Under the pieces are notes generated by a model. It saw only the letters and a program-made list of their open reading frames with translations, did not search any database and was not told the DNA's origin. The position numbers were made by a program, and so were the translations under genes. Source: Novosphingobium percolationis (lineage in GTDB: Bacteria > Pseudomonadota > Alphaproteobacteria > Sphingomonadales > Sphingomonadaceae). Taken from it: 64,000 nucleotides of DNA. The DNA lies in the NCBI RefSeq assembly GCF_020179425.1, contig NZ_JAILYM010000004.1, forward strand, positions 124,001 through 188,000. Reading direction: 5' to 3'. Position 1 is the first letter of the stretch. Every line of letters starts with the position of its first letter. Below are positions 8,386 to 17,596 of the stretch, piece after piece.

Positions 8386-9150
8386 TCAGGGGGTAAACCA
8401 GCGCTGCTCCCAGCCGTAGGGTGCCTCGATCGGATTGCCCTGCTGATCGAGTGCGGGGCGGAAGCGGAAGCGCTGTGTGGCGAGGCGGCAGGTGACGGCG
8501 TCAGCCTGGGGATCGCCGCTGGGCCGATGTACCTTGCAACCTGCGACCCGGCCGTCGGTTCCGACCGTGAGCATGATCACCACGCTGCGCCCGAGGCGGG
8601 TATCGCGGCCTTCGCGGGGGTAATCCCGGGCCGACGTGATCTCGCCCGCGATCTTGACCGGGCGCGCAGCGACCGTGCGCCCGCCCGCGCCATTGCCCGC
8701 GCCGCCACTGCCGGTACCCGACCCCGCGCTGCTGCCGCCTGTCCCTTCACCGGCCGCGCTGGCACCGGATCGCGTGTCGTTGCCGGTGGAGGCGGCAGGC
8801 GCGGTATTGACGGTGGGCGTCGGAATGCGTGCCCGCGCAGCGACGATCTGGGTGGCGCGCGCCTTGCGCCCGGCGGCCCCCTGCGCCCCTTCTGCGGCCC
8901 GGGATGGGCTGGCCGTCGGGGGCGCGCGCGGCGGCGGCGGTGGCGGCGGGTCGAGCGGAACATTGTAGGCCGAAGGCGGCGGTGCGCCCGCCTGCCCGCC
9001 GACGATCGACGCGCCAAGGCCGTGCAGGATCAGCACCGCCAGCAGGCCATGGACCACCAGCGCAAGCACGATCGCCAGAACGCGCTGGCCCGAACCCAGC
9101 GGTGAGGCATCGGCATAGCGCAGGGCCGGATTCGAATCGACGAGCGTCAT
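8386..9150 (-). CDS. TonB-family energy transducer protein
   Basis: 254 residues with classic TonB architecture. A short cytoplasmic tail is followed by one membrane helix at about 22-45 (VLAIVLALVVHGLLAVLILHG), a proline-rich segment containing PLDPPPPPPPRAPP, a long Gly/Ser/Ala-rich linker, and a C-terminal TonB-like domain (about 165-254) with SVVIMLTVGTDGRVAGCKV and FRPALDQQGNPI. The family carries proton-motive energy to outer-membrane transporters. No ExbB, ExbD or TonB-dependent receptor gene is adjacent, so its partner is unknown. A sequence resembling an EcfG-type promoter lies just upstream. Confidence 0.8.
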   Translation of the reverse strand: MTLVDSNPALRYADASPLGSGQRVLAIVLALVVHGLLAVLILHGLGASIVGGQAGAPPPSAYNVPLDPPPPPPPRAPPTASPSRAAEGAQGAAGRKARATQIVAARARIPTPTVNTAPAASTGNDTRSGASAAGEGTGGSSAGSGTGSGGAGNGAGGRTVAARPVKIAGEITSARDYPREGRDTRLGRSVVIMLTVGTDGRVAGCKVHRPSGDPQADAVTCRLATQRFRFRPALDQQGNPIEAPYGWEQRWFTP

Positions 9151-9160
9151 GGCAGGTCAA

Positions 9161-9184
9161 AACGCCATGGCATTCCGAAGTTCC
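9161..9184 (-). promoter_or_regulatory. possible EcfG-type (general stress) promoter of the TonB-like gene
   Basis: On the minus strand GGAAC (9184-9180) is separated by 16 bases from GTT (9163-9161), preceded by C, matching the alphaproteobacterial EcfG consensus GGAAC-N16/17-CGTT. The predicted transcription start would be only a few bases from the ATG at 9150, giving an almost leaderless message. Such a match is expected about once per window by chance. Confidence 0.3.
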
Positions 9185-9356
9185 CCGACGCAGCAACCGT
9201 TTGGTGCGCGTCCCTTCGCCGAGAAATGCGGCATCCCGTTTGCGGAAGGCGACGAAAATGGCTTAAGATGACCTTGCATCGTGTAAAGTGACATAGCGGC
9301 CTGCGGCTTTGGCCGCCAGAGTAGCGGGGCGGGCCTGCGCCCGGTTAGGAACCAAT

Positions 9357-9716
9357 ATGAAGATCCTCGTGGTCGAAGATGAGCCGCTTCTGGCGATGTT
9401 GCTCGAAGAGAACCTCGCCGACCTCGGCCATGAGACGGTGGCCACGGCGGCGACCGTGGATCAGGCCCTGTCCATGCTCGATGAAATTGATATCGACTGC
9501 GCGCTCCTCGATTTCTCGCTGGGCCGAGACACCACTTCGGCCCCGGTTGCGCGCAAGCTGCGACAGGTGGGCAAGCCGTTCACGTACCTGAGCGGCCACG
9601 CCTCGCTGGATGAAGACGACGACACGCCGGATGCGCCGCTGCTGACCAAGCCGGTCAGCCTCGATGCGCTCAAGTCCGCGCTGAGCGCGATGGCACCGGC
9701 GGTGCGCGCCGCCTGA
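9357..9716 (+). CDS. stand-alone response regulator receiver protein
   Basis: 119 residues from the ATG at 9357, which has a TTAGGA ribosome site six bases upstream; the frame runs further upstream but without homology. It is a single CheY-like receiver: acidic pair E7/D8 in VVEDEP, phospho-acceptor D52 in ALLDFSLG, the Ser of YLSGH (about 79) and the conserved Lys98 in LLTKP. There is no output domain, so it acts by protein contact, for instance in a phosphorelay or a stress-signalling branch. No cognate kinase is adjacent; the HWE kinase at 50010-51833 carries a C-terminal receiver of the same general type. Confidence 0.88.
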   Translation: MKILVVEDEPLLAMLLEENLADLGHETVATAATVDQALSMLDEIDIDCALLDFSLGRDTTSAPVARKLRQVGKPFTYLSGHASLDEDDDTPDAPLLTKPVSLDALKSALSAMAPAVRAA

Positions 9717-9726
9717 TCGCGGAAGC

Positions 9727-10752
9727 TCAACCCTCTCCCATGTAGCTGCGATACCATTCGACGAAGGCGGCGACGCCTTCCTGGACGGTCGTGCGCGGCT
9801 TGTAGCCCAGGTCGCGTTCAAGATCGGAGACATCGGCGAACGTGTCGGGCACGTCGCCTGCCTGCAGGGGCAGGAGGTTGCGCGTCGCCTTGCGACCGAT
9901 CGCCTGCTCCAGCGCCTCGATATATTCGGTGAGCTTGACCGGCGCGTTGTTGCCGATGTTGTAGATGCGATAGGGCGCGTCGCTGGTCGCCGGGTCCGGA
10001 TTTCGGGCATCCCATGCCGGGTTCGGCGTGGCGGGCTTGTCGAGCGCGCGGATCACGCCTTCGACGATATCGCTGACGAACGTGAAGTCGCGCGTGTGGT
10101 TGCCATAGTTGAACACATCGATCGGCTTGCCGGCGATGATGTTCTTGGCAAACAGGAACAGCGCCATGTCGGGGCGTCCCCACGGACCATAGACGGTGAA
10201 GAAGCGCAGGCCGGTGGTCGGCAGGCGGTAGAGGTGGCTGTAGCTGTGCGCCATCAGCTCGTTCGCCTTCTTGGTGGCGGCGTAGAACTGCAGCGGGTGG
10301 TCGACGCCGACGTGTTCGCTGAACGGCATCGCCTTGTTGGCGCCATAGACCGAGCTGGTCGAGGCATAGACAAGGTGTTCAACCCCGCCATGGCGACAGG
10401 ATTCAAGGATGTTGGTGAAGCCGACGATGTTGCTTTCGACGTAGGCGTGCGGGTTCTCGATCGAATAGCGCACGCCCGCCTGCGCGGCGAGATTGACGAC
10501 CTTGCGGATGTCGTTCCGGGCGAAGGTCTCTTCCACCACGGCACGGTCGGCAAGGTTGGCGCGCACGAAAGTGTACGATGCGTTGGTGCGGCGCGCCGTC
10601 TCTTCCAGAATGCGCAGGCGCGCTTCCTTGATCGCGGGGTCGTAATAATCGTTGACCACGTCGAAGCCGACGACATCGTCGCCGCGTTCGAGCAGCGCCT
10701 TGGCCGTATGGAAGCCGATGAAACCGGCGTTTCCGGTCACGAGTATCGCCAC
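9727..10752 (-). CDS. UDP-glucuronate 4-epimerase
   Basis: 341 residues, GTG start with GGAG seven bases upstream. An extended short-chain dehydrogenase: Rossmann GNAGFIG at about 7-13, the Ser of YASTSSVYG, catalytic YAATKKANE, and the family's [18 protein letters not shown] stretch, which is typical of UDP-glucuronate/NAD-epimerases of the LspL/GAE group. It converts UDP-glucuronate to UDP-galacturonate in the cytoplasm, a precursor for capsule or lipopolysaccharide. It stands alone, convergent with the receiver gene (10-bp gap) and divergent from the dioxygenase gene, but close to the capsule operon. No UDP-glucose dehydrogenase is in the window. Other C4-epimerase specificities cannot be excluded. 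Confidence 0.85.
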   Translation of the reverse strand: MAILVTGNAGFIGFHTAKALLERGDDVVGFDVVNDYYDPAIKEARLRILEETARRTNASYTFVRANLADRAVVEETFARNDIRKVVNLAAQAGVRYSIENPHAYVESNIVGFTNILESCRHGGVEHLVYASTSSVYGANKAMPFSEHVGVDHPLQFYAATKKANELMAHSYSHLYRLPTTGLRFFTVYGPWGRPDMALFLFAKNIIAGKPIDVFNYGNHTRDFTFVSDIVEGVIRALDKPATPNPAWDARNPDPATSDAPYRIYNIGNNAPVKLTEYIEALEQAIGRKATRNLLPLQAGDVPDTFADVSDLERDLGYKPRTTVQEGVAAFVEWYRSYMGEG

Positions 10753-10850
10753 GAGTGTTCTCCGTCCCGCCGCCCGTTCCCCGCGAAGCGACGCAAAATC
10801 GCTCTAGGCGATGGTTTCCGGCGCGGTAAAGAGCGCGGATTCAAAGTGGA

Positions 10851-10864
10851 GCAATTACAATTGC
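10851..10864. repeat. 14-bp palindrome in the divergent region
   Basis: GCAATTACAATTGC, a 6-bp inverted repeat with a 2-base centre, sits in the 145-bp space between the divergent epimerase and dioxygenase genes. It is more AT-rich than its surroundings and could be an operator for either gene. Confidence 0.35.
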
Positions 10865-10897
10865 GCGCGGCCGCCCGTTTCAGGCATCAGGCAGCCC

Positions 10898-11938
10898 ATG
10901 ACCGTTGGCCCGCTTCGCACGACCCTGCTGATGCCCTGGTGGGTGGCGAGCCTCGCCACCGGGGCCAAGAGCTTCATCGACCATCCGCTGATCGGATCAC
11001 GCCGGCTGAACGAAGCGGGGCTGCACGTCGCGCGGGTACGGCTGGCCCATGCGCTCGCAGCGCGCCGACGCGCGCGCATCGCGGGGCTGGTGCGCGACGA
11101 GGATCGCGCCGCCTTCGCCCGCGACGGCTTCGTGGTGCGCCATGACTTCCTGCCGCCCGCCGTGTTCGAGCGGCTGCGCGAAGGCCTGCAGGGCTGGCGC
11201 GGGCCGTGCCGCGACATGCGGCAGGGCGATGCGGTGACGCGCCGCTTCGCGCTCGATCCCGCATTGCTGGCCACCGTGCCCGAAGCGCGCGCGCTGCTGG
11301 CGCATCCCGACTGGCAGGGGCTGATCCGCTACGTCGCGAGCTTCGACCGCGAGCCGGTGAGCTATGTCCAGACGATTCTGGCGCAACGCGGCGACGGCAG
11401 CGGGCGCGCCGATCCGCAACTGCGGCTGCACGCCGACGCCTTCCAGCCATCGGCCAAGGCATGGCTGTTCCTGGACGACGTGGCCCCGGACGAAGGGCCG
11501 CTGACGTATGTGCCCGGATCGCACCGCCTGACGCCGCAGCGGATCGCCTGGGAAAAGGCGATGAGCCTTGCCGCGCCGCAAGCCGAACGCCTGACCGCGC
11601 GCGGATCGTTCCGCGTGGGCCCGAACGACCTTGCCGAAATGGGACTATCTCCACCGCGCGCGTTTGCCGTTCCCGCGAACACGCTGGTGGTGGCCGACAC
11701 CTATGGCTTCCACGCGCGCGGACCGTCGGTGCGGCCATCGCGCCGGACGGAGATCTGGGCCTATTCGCGGCACAATCCCTTCAATCCGTGGAGCGGCGCA
11801 GACCTCGCCGCGATCCCCGCGATCCGCGAGCGGAGGGTCGGCGCCTACTGGAAGGGGCGCGACCTGCTGGCGCGGTGGCTCGGCCAACCGTGGAAAGCGG
11901 CGGGGATTCGCAGTCCTTTTGACGCCGAACTGTCATGA
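10898..11938 (+). CDS. phytanoyl-CoA dioxygenase (PhyH) family protein
   Basis: 346 residues from the ATG at 10898; the open frame extends 29 residues upstream through the divergent promoter region, which I do not count. It is a predicted Fe(II)/2-oxoglutarate oxygenase: HAD (H178-x-D180) in LRLHADAFQPSAKAW, the distal histidine H272 in YGFHARGPS, and an arginine in SRRTEIWAYS that would bind 2-oxoglutarate. The first 60 residues form a basic extension outside the catalytic core. PhyH relatives hydroxylate lipids, small molecules or sugars; the substrate here is unknown. The position just before the capsule operon suggests, but does not show, a role in surface glycan modification. Confidence 0.75.
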   Translation: MTVGPLRTTLLMPWWVASLATGAKSFIDHPLIGSRRLNEAGLHVARVRLAHALAARRRARIAGLVRDEDRAAFARDGFVVRHDFLPPAVFERLREGLQGWRGPCRDMRQGDAVTRRFALDPALLATVPEARALLAHPDWQGLIRYVASFDREPVSYVQTILAQRGDGSGRADPQLRLHADAFQPSAKAWLFLDDVAPDEGPLTYVPGSHRLTPQRIAWEKAMSLAAPQAERLTARGSFRVGPNDLAEMGLSPPRAFAVPANTLVVADTYGFHARGPSVRPSRRTEIWAYSRHNPFNPWSGADLAAIPAIRERRVGAYWKGRDLLARWLGQPWKAAGIRSPFDAELS

Positions 11939-12132
11939 TCGGGGCATAACGCGCCGCCCGACAGCCGAAAGTCCGACTACGATGACCTTGTCAGCGTCGA
12001 GCGAGCAGCACGTACTATCCCTATAATAAAAGACATAAATTTTTTGCCTTCGCAGGCGCTAACAGCTTCGATATGGCGCAAATCCGATGCAACTATTGTC
12101 ACGTGACGGTCAAAAGGCGATAGGATGAAGGA
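11939..12132 (+). promoter_or_regulatory. leader/promoter region of the capsule operon
   Basis: This 194-bp gap precedes the 17-gene capsule operon and is unusually AT-rich around 12010-12045. It holds a consensus TATAAT (12022-12027) without a well-spaced -35 box, and a TTGTCA (11988-11993) with TACTAT (12013-12018) 19 bases downstream. A perfect 10-bp palindrome GTCACGTGAC lies at 12098-12107, 25 bases before the kpsF start, and could be an operator. The exact promoter is not settled by inspection. Confidence 0.4.
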
Positions 12133-13146
12133 ATGCTGAGAAAGGCCAGCCTTCCCGGCCAGTCGCCGACGATGCTTTCCGCGATCGAACTGATCAGCCG
12201 TGGGCGCAATGTCGTGCAGATCGAAGCCGATGCGCTGGGCCGCTTGGCGCGCACGCTGGACGACAGCTTCGCCGAAGCGGTACGCGCGATCCTTGCTGCC
12301 AAGATGCGCGTCGTGGTGACCGGCATGGGTAAGTCGGGCCTTGTCGGGCGCAAGATGGCTGCGACGCTGGCCGCGACCGGAACGCCGGCAATCTTCGTCC
12401 ACCCCGCAGAAGCCGCGCATGGCGATCTTGGCATGATTGTGCCGGGCGACGTGCTGCTGGTGGTGTCCAATTCGGGCAATACCGCCGAACTGCGCCCGAT
12501 CCTGTCCTATGCCCGCGCGCTCGGCTGCCGGATCATCGGCATCGCCTCGCAGGCGGATTCATCGGTGATGCGCAGCGCAGACGTCGGCCTGCTGCTGCCC
12601 GATGCGCGCGAGGCGTGCCCGGTGAACATCGCGCCGACCACGTCGACCACGCTGATGATGGCGCTGGGCGATGCGCTGGCGGTGACGGTGATGGGCGTGC
12701 GCGGCATCTCGCGCGAGCGGCTGCAGTCGCTGCATCCGGGCGGCGAGATCGGGCTGCAACTGATGCCGATCGTCGAGTTCATGCGCAGCGGCGATGCGTT
12801 GCCGCTGGTCGCGCCCGAACAGCCGATGCGCGAAGTGCTGGTGACGATGACCGAAAAGAGCCTCGGCATCGCTGGCGTGATCGACGCGCAGGGCAGGCTG
12901 GCCGGGGTAATCACCGACGGCGACCTGCGTCGTCATGTGGACCAGTTGCTGACCTGCACCGCGCAGGAGGTGATGACCCGTTCGCCCAAAACCATCGGCA
13001 CCAAGGCCCGCGCGGGCGATGCGCTGGCGATCCTGTCGGAAAGCCGCATCACGGCGCTGTTCGTGGTGGAGGACGTGGGAGAAGCGCAAGGCCGTCCGGT
13101 GGGGATCGTCCACATCCACGACTTTTCGTCGCCAGGGGCGTGCTGA
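12133..13146 (+). CDS. kpsF: D-arabinose-5-phosphate isomerase (KpsF/GutQ family)
   Basis: 337 residues. An N-terminal SIS sugar-isomerase domain (about 45-190) shows GMGKSGLVGRKMAATLA, the catalytic-region HPAEAAHGDLGM and SNSGNTAEL; two CBS domains follow (about 215-335). The enzyme converts ribulose 5-phosphate to arabinose 5-phosphate, the first step of Kdo synthesis. It is the first gene of the capsule operon, immediately followed by kdsB and kdsA, so the operon carries its own Kdo supply for the capsule linker. The full SIS+CBS2 length agrees with KpsF/KdsD. Whether it is the only isomerase of the cell cannot be judged here. Confidence 0.93.
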   Translation: MLRKASLPGQSPTMLSAIELISRGRNVVQIEADALGRLARTLDDSFAEAVRAILAAKMRVVVTGMGKSGLVGRKMAATLAATGTPAIFVHPAEAAHGDLGMIVPGDVLLVVSNSGNTAELRPILSYARALGCRIIGIASQADSSVMRSADVGLLLPDAREACPVNIAPTTSTTLMMALGDALAVTVMGVRGISRERLQSLHPGGEIGLQLMPIVEFMRSGDALPLVAPEQPMREVLVTMTEKSLGIAGVIDAQGRLAGVITDGDLRRHVDQLLTCTAQEVMTRSPKTIGTKARAGDALAILSESRITALFVVEDVGEAQGRPVGIVHIHDFSSPGAC

Positions 13147-13154
13147 TCCCGCGC

Positions 13155-13961
13155 ATGACCGACCGCGCCGTCATCATCGTTCCCGCCCGGTTCGCCTCCA
13201 GCCGCTTTCCCGGCAAGCCGCTCGCCACCTTGCGCGGAGCGGATGGCGTGGTGCGCCCGCTGATCGAGCGCAGTTGGCGCGCGGCCATGGCCGTGCCGGG
13301 GATCGACCGCGTGGTGGTAGCGACCGACGACGCGCGCATCGCCGATGTCGCACACGGGTTCGGGGCCGAGGTGGTGATGACGCCCGAAAGCTGCCGCAAC
13401 GGGACCGAGCGATGCGCCGCTGCGCTCGCGGTGCTGGGCGAGCGCCCCGACGTGGTGATCAATCTGCAGGGCGATGCGCCGCTGACCCCTGCGGGGCTGG
13501 TGTCGGCGCTGCTCGACCGGATGCGTGCCGAGCCGGATCTGCCGGTCTGCACCCCGGCCCTGCCCTGCACGGCGACGATGCTGGAAGCGCTGGTGGCCGA
13601 CCAGGCCGAGGGCCGGGTGGGCGGTACGACGGTGGTGTTCGACCGCCGGCACGACGCGCTCTATTTCTCCAAGCGGGTGATCCCGCACGTGGCGCCCGAA
13701 CGGATCGCTCAGGCGCCCGGCGCGGTCCATCTGCACGCCGGTCTCTATGCCTATCGACCCGACGCACTGGCGGACTATGCTGCGACACCGCCAAGCGCGA
13801 TCGAGGAACTGGAAGGGCTTGAGCAGTTGCGCTTTCTCGATGCCGGAATCCGCGTGGGCCTTGCCGTCTGCCCGATGCCGGCGTGGGATCTGATCGAATT
13901 GAACAACCCCGGAGACGCGCCGATGATCGAGGCGATCATGGCCGCGCACGGGCTGGCATGA
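13155..13961 (+). CDS. kdsB: CMP-Kdo synthetase (3-deoxy-manno-octulosonate cytidylyltransferase)
   Basis: 268 residues from the ATG at 13155; a GTG at 13140 overlapping the kpsF stop is an alternative start. The cytidylyltransferase signature [19 protein letters not shown] is at the N-terminus, followed by [27 protein letters not shown] and NLQGDAPL, and a C-terminal half ending in [19 protein letters not shown]. It activates Kdo as CMP-Kdo for the Kdo transferases KpsS and KpsC encoded at the other end of the operon. Several motifs vary slightly from E. coli KdsB (for example QGDAPL instead of QGDEP), as in KpsU-like capsule paralogues, so a second housekeeping copy may exist elsewhere. Confidence 0.9.
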   Translation: MTDRAVIIVPARFASSRFPGKPLATLRGADGVVRPLIERSWRAAMAVPGIDRVVVATDDARIADVAHGFGAEVVMTPESCRNGTERCAAALAVLGERPDVVINLQGDAPLTPAGLVSALLDRMRAEPDLPVCTPALPCTATMLEALVADQAEGRVGGTTVVFDRRHDALYFSKRVIPHVAPERIAQAPGAVHLHAGLYAYRPDALADYAATPPSAIEELEGLEQLRFLDAGIRVGLAVCPMPAWDLIELNNPGDAPMIEAIMAAHGLA

Positions 13962-13986
13962 TGCGCCGGGGGACGGGGATGGACGC

Positions 13987-14853
13987 ATGAAGTTGCTAGG
14001 GCGCGACGTGGGACTGGGCCATCCGCTATTCCTGATCGCGGGGCCTTGCGTGATCGAGAGCGAGGCGCTGTGCCTGACCGTAGCCGAGGCGCTGCGGGCG
14101 CTGGCCGACCGCACAAGCGCGCTGGTGGTATTCAAGGCGAGCTTCGACAAGGCCAATCGCAGCGCGCTGTCGGGCTACCGGGGTCTGGGGATGGACGAGG
14201 GCCTGCGCGTGCTCGAAAAGGTCCGCGCCGAGACCGGGCTGCCGGTGCTCACCGATGTTCACGACGCCGGACAGGTGAAGCCCGTGGCGCAAGTGGTGGA
14301 CATGCTGCAGACCCCCGCTTTCCTCGCCCGCCAGACCGACCTGATCACCGCCGTGGGCGCGAGCGGGCGACCCGCCAATATCAAGAAGGCGCAGTTCATG
14401 GCGCCGGGCGACATGACGCAGGTGATGGCCAAGGCGCGCGAGGCGGCGCGTGGCGCGGGTGTAGAGCAGGACGCGTTCCTGTGCTGCGAGCGTGGCACCA
14501 GCTTCGGCTATGGCAACCTCGTGGTCGACATGCGCGCGCTGGTCGAGATGCGCGCCACCGGCTGCCCGGTGGTGTTCGATGCCACGCATTCGGTGCAATT
14601 GCCCGGCGCCAACGGCACGAGTTCGGGCGGACGCCGGGAATTCGTGGCCCCGCTGGCGCGCGCGGCCGTGGCCGTCGGCGTGGCCGGTCTGTTCATGGAA
14701 ACCCATCCCGATCCGGCACACGCGCTGTCGGACGGCCCCAACGCGATACCGCTGGCGCACCTGCCCGCGCTGGCCGAAGGGCTGATGGCGCTGGCCGAAT
14801 TTGCCGCGAATATGACACCTATTGGACTAGATGCGCCTGGAACGGCTCGCTAA
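13987..14853 (+). CDS. kdsA: 3-deoxy-8-phosphooctulonate synthase (Kdo-8-P synthase)
   Basis: 288 residues, TIM-barrel aldolase that condenses phosphoenolpyruvate with arabinose 5-phosphate. Visible signatures: [11 protein letters not shown] at the N-terminus, [54 protein letters not shown] and [16 protein letters not shown]. The cysteine in AGPCVIES occupies the position of the metal-ligand cysteine of the metal-dependent class, where E. coli KdsA has asparagine. It follows kdsB by 25 bp and its end overlaps kpsM by 23 bases. The Kdo-8-phosphate phosphatase (KdsC) is not in the window and must be supplied from elsewhere. Confidence 0.95.
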   Translation: MKLLGRDVGLGHPLFLIAGPCVIESEALCLTVAEALRALADRTSALVVFKASFDKANRSALSGYRGLGMDEGLRVLEKVRAETGLPVLTDVHDAGQVKPVAQVVDMLQTPAFLARQTDLITAVGASGRPANIKKAQFMAPGDMTQVMAKAREAARGAGVEQDAFLCCERGTSFGYGNLVVDMRALVEMRATGCPVVFDATHSVQLPGANGTSSGGRREFVAPLARAAVAVGVAGLFMETHPDPAHALSDGPNAIPLAHLPALAEGLMALAEFAANMTPIGLDAPGTAR

Positions 14854-15748
14854 TGCGCGGCCGGGGCACAACGGGGGACCGACCGGGGCGCTTTGGCGGG
14901 GAAACCCGTGGTATCCGGCGCGATCGCCGGAGCATTTCCGCTTGGGGAGATCGGTCATAGCTTCGCGCGCGCCTCGTTCGCATCTTGCCGTCACGCTTGG
15001 CGTCTGGCGCGCGCTGATCCTGCGCGAAGCCGAAGCGAAGCTGTTTGCGAGCCGGGTGTCGTGGATCTGGGTGCTGGCCGAGCCGGTGCTGCACGTCACC
15101 TACCTGATGGTGATGTACAGCGTGATCCGCGTGCGCAAGGTCGGCGATCTTGACACCGCAATGTGGGTCATGGTGGGGTTGCAGGCCTATTTCCTGTTCC
15201 GCAAGACCGCTGACGGGGTTTCGACCTCAGCCGACAGCAACAGCGCGCTCTTCGCCTATCGCCAGGTCAAGCCGATCGACACGCTGATCTCGCGCGCATT
15301 GCTCGAAGCGACGATGAGCCTGGTGACCACGATGCTGCTGGCCGGGCTTGCCGCGCTGTGGGGGCACGAATTCAAGCCCGACAATCCGCTGTCACTGCTG
15401 GGCGCGATGGCCGGGCTGTGGGCGCTGGGCCTGGGCTTCGGGATGATCATCTCGGCCGCGACGACGCTGGTGCGCGAAGTCAGGCTGCTGCTCTCGGTCG
15501 TGCTGCGTCCGATGTACCTGATTTCGGGCGTCATCTTTCCCATCGCCTCGCTGGCGCGACCCGTCCGCGAGATCCTGATGCTGAACCCGGTGGCGCACGG
15601 CGTGGAAATGGCGCGGATGGGCCTGTCCAGCAGCTACCAGGCGGTGCCCGAAACGGACCCCACCTATCTGTTCATGTTCGCGGGCGTGCTGGTGTTCATC
15701 GGGCTTGCGCTGCAACTGCGCTTCGCCTTCCAGATTGCCGAACGATGA
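14831..15748 (+). CDS. kpsM: capsule ABC transporter permease KpsM
   Basis: 305 residues, an ABC-2 type integral membrane protein with about six membrane helices between residues 65 and 300 (for instance [19 protein letters not shown] and [14 protein letters not shown]). The first 50 residues are a polar cytoplasmic tail longer than in E. coli KpsM (about 258 residues), so the true start could be internal; the ATG at 14831 overlaps the end of kdsA by 23 bases. With KpsT it forms the inner-membrane ATP-driven exporter of lipid-linked capsule polysaccharide. The ATGA overlap with kpsT shows coupling. Confidence 0.93.
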   Translation: MRLERLANARPGHNGGPTGALWRGNPWYPARSPEHFRLGRSVIASRAPRSHLAVTLGVWRALILREAEAKLFASRVSWIWVLAEPVLHVTYLMVMYSVIRVRKVGDLDTAMWVMVGLQAYFLFRKTADGVSTSADSNSALFAYRQVKPIDTLISRALLEATMSLVTTMLLAGLAALWGHEFKPDNPLSLLGAMAGLWALGLGFGMIISAATTLVREVRLLLSVVLRPMYLISGVIFPIASLARPVREILMLNPVAHGVEMARMGLSSSYQAVPETDPTYLFMFAGVLVFIGLALQLRFAFQIAER

Positions 15749-16410
15749 TCATCGCGCGCAACATCTCCAAGCGATATCGCACCGCACACGGCGCCGGGCG
15801 CTGGGTGCTGGAAAACGTCAGCTTCACCATCCCGCCCAAGCTGAGCGTGGGCATCGTCGGCTCGAACGGGGCGGGCAAGTCCACCCTGCTGCGCATCCTG
15901 GCCGGCGTCGACAAGCCGACGCGCGGCGAAGTCGACCGGCAGTGCCGCGTTTCGTGGCCGCTGGGCTTTGGCGGGGGCCTGCAGGGCACCCTGACCGGGC
16001 GGCAGAATTCGAAGTTCGTGTGCCGCATCCACGGCCACGAGGACGACATCCCGGAACGGCTGGCGCGGATCGAGGAATTCGCCGCGCTGGGCAAGGCGTT
16101 CAACGAGCCGATCCGCACCTATTCCACCGGCATGACCGCGCGCCTGCGCTTCGCGATCTCGCTGGCGTTCGATTTCGACGTCTACATCTCGGACGAGGCG
16201 ACGTCGGCGGGCGACGCCTCGTTCCGCCAGCGCGCCGCCGACGAGTTCAAGCGCCGCGCCAACGAGGCCAGCGTGATCATGGTCAGCCATGATGCCAGCA
16301 CGCTGCGGCGGTTCTGCACTGCCGGGCTCTATATCCACGGCGGCAAGGCCCACTGGTTCGACAATCTCGACGATGCGCTGCGCGCGTACAAGGACACCCT
16401 TCCCAGATGA
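15745..16410 (+). CDS. kpsT: capsule ABC transporter ATP-binding protein KpsT
   Basis: 221 residues from the ATG overlapping the kpsM stop. Walker A is GSNGAGKST (about 37-45), the signature loop reads YSTGMTARLRFA rather than LSGGQ, Walker B is FDVYISDEAT, and the switch histidine lies in VIMVSHDAST. These features, including the modified signature loop, are those of the KpsT/Wzt-N class for polysaccharide export. The C-terminal carbohydrate-binding domain of O-antigen Wzt proteins is absent, as expected for capsule exporters. It overlaps kpsE by ATGA. Confidence 0.95.
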   Translation: MIIARNISKRYRTAHGAGRWVLENVSFTIPPKLSVGIVGSNGAGKSTLLRILAGVDKPTRGEVDRQCRVSWPLGFGGGLQGTLTGRQNSKFVCRIHGHEDDIPERLARIEEFAALGKAFNEPIRTYSTGMTARLRFAISLAFDFDVYISDEATSAGDASFRQRAADEFKRRANEASVIMVSHDASTLRRFCTAGLYIHGGKAHWFDNLDDALRAYKDTLPR

Positions 16411-17588
16411 ATGCCGAGACTCCCCTGCTCCACGCCGACGAAGACGCCGTGCCGGTGCGCTTTGCGCGTCCTGCGTTCCTGAAAGGGCCCTGGAGCGGCA
16501 CCCGCATCCGCAACCTTCTGCTGGGGCTGGCGGCGGTGTCGAGCGCGCTGGCGACCGTCTACTGGCTGTTCATCGCCTCGGACCGCTACGTCTCGGAAGC
16601 CGACGTGGTGGTGCAGCGCACGCAGTTGCCCGGCGCCGGCGGCCCCGATCTTGGGGGCCTGCTGTCAGGCTTCGCATCGAGCGGCAACCGCGCCGACCAG
16701 ATGTTGCTGCGCGATCACCTGCTGTCGGTCGACATGCTCAAGAAGCTGGACAAGCAGTTGCACCTGCGCGCGCACTACAGCGACTGGCATCACGACCCGT
16801 TGAGCCGGTTGTGGCGCGCCGACACGCCGATGGAGAAGTTCGAGGACTATTTCCAGAACCGCGTGCGCATCGATTACGACGACTATGACGGCGTGCTGGA
16901 AATCCGCGCCGAGGCCTTCGATCCCAAGACCGCGCACGACATCGTGACCGTGATGATGCGCGAGGGCGAAGACTTCATGAACGACAGCGATCACAAGCTG
17001 GCGATGGCACAAGTGGACTTCCTCGAAGATCAGGTCGAGCGGATGAGCGAGCGCAATGCCCGCGCGCGGCAGGCCGTGATCGACTTCCAGAACCGCGAGG
17101 GCATGGTCTCGCCTGAGGACTCGCTGCGCTCGGTCGAAGAACTGATCGCCCAGCTTTCGGCGCGCAAGAGCGCGCTCGAAACACAGATGACGTCGCTGCA
17201 ATCCTATCTCGTGTCCGATCACCCCGACGTGGTCGCGGTGCGCCAGCAGATCGCCGCGATCGACGCCCAGATCGCCACCGAGCGCGGCAAGGCGACCGCG
17301 CCGGGCAACGCGGCGCTGAACCGCAAGACCGAGAAGTTCCAGCGGTTGCAGCAGGAGGCCACGTTCGCGCAGGCGCTGTACCAGACCACGCTCGCCGCGC
17401 TGGAAAAGGGCAAGATCGATGCCTCGCGCACGGTCAAGAAAATCTCGGTGATGCAGTCGCCGACCACGCCCGAAATCGCGGAGCAGCCGCGCCGCGCCTA
17501 CAACGCCTTTGTCTTCACCCTTGTCGCCTTCCTGCTGGCGGGGATCAGCATGTTGCTCGTCTCCATCGTTCGCGACCACTTCGACTGA
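16407..17588 (+). CDS. kpsE: capsule export inner-membrane protein KpsE (PCP-3 family)
   Basis: 393 residues. Two membrane helices, at about 34-56 and 363-387, flank a large periplasmic domain; the region about 190-345 is predicted coiled coil (LEDQVERMSERNARARQA and neighbours). This is the polysaccharide co-polymerase/PCP-3 topology of KpsE/CtrB/WzaC proteins, which join the ABC transporter to the outer-membrane channel. The short cytoplasmic N-terminus is typical. It follows kpsT with an ATGA overlap and is followed by kpsD after 8 bases. Confidence 0.93.
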   Translation: MNAETPLLHADEDAVPVRFARPAFLKGPWSGTRIRNLLLGLAAVSSALATVYWLFIASDRYVSEADVVVQRTQLPGAGGPDLGGLLSGFASSGNRADQMLLRDHLLSVDMLKKLDKQLHLRAHYSDWHHDPLSRLWRADTPMEKFEDYFQNRVRIDYDDYDGVLEIRAEAFDPKTAHDIVTVMMREGEDFMNDSDHKLAMAQVDFLEDQVERMSERNARARQAVIDFQNREGMVSPEDSLRSVEELIAQLSARKSALETQMTSLQSYLVSDHPDVVAVRQQIAAIDAQIATERGKATAPGNAALNRKTEKFQRLQQEATFAQALYQTTLAALEKGKIDASRTVKKISVMQSPTTPEIAEQPRRAYNAFVFTLVAFLLAGISMLLVSIVRDHFD

Positions 17589-17596
17589 CAGGACGC

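Noticed and set aside
10096..10897. plus-strand open frame across the epimerase gene
   Set aside because: Antisense shadow of the epimerase; no codon pattern or motif of its own.
12022..12027. consensus TATAAT before the capsule operon
   Set aside because: No -35 hexamer at 16-18 bases; kept only as part of the leader region, not as a promoter call.
12046..12057. GCCT-TCGC-AGGC hairpin in the capsule leader
   Set aside because: Four-base stem with the T run on the wrong side for plus-strand termination.
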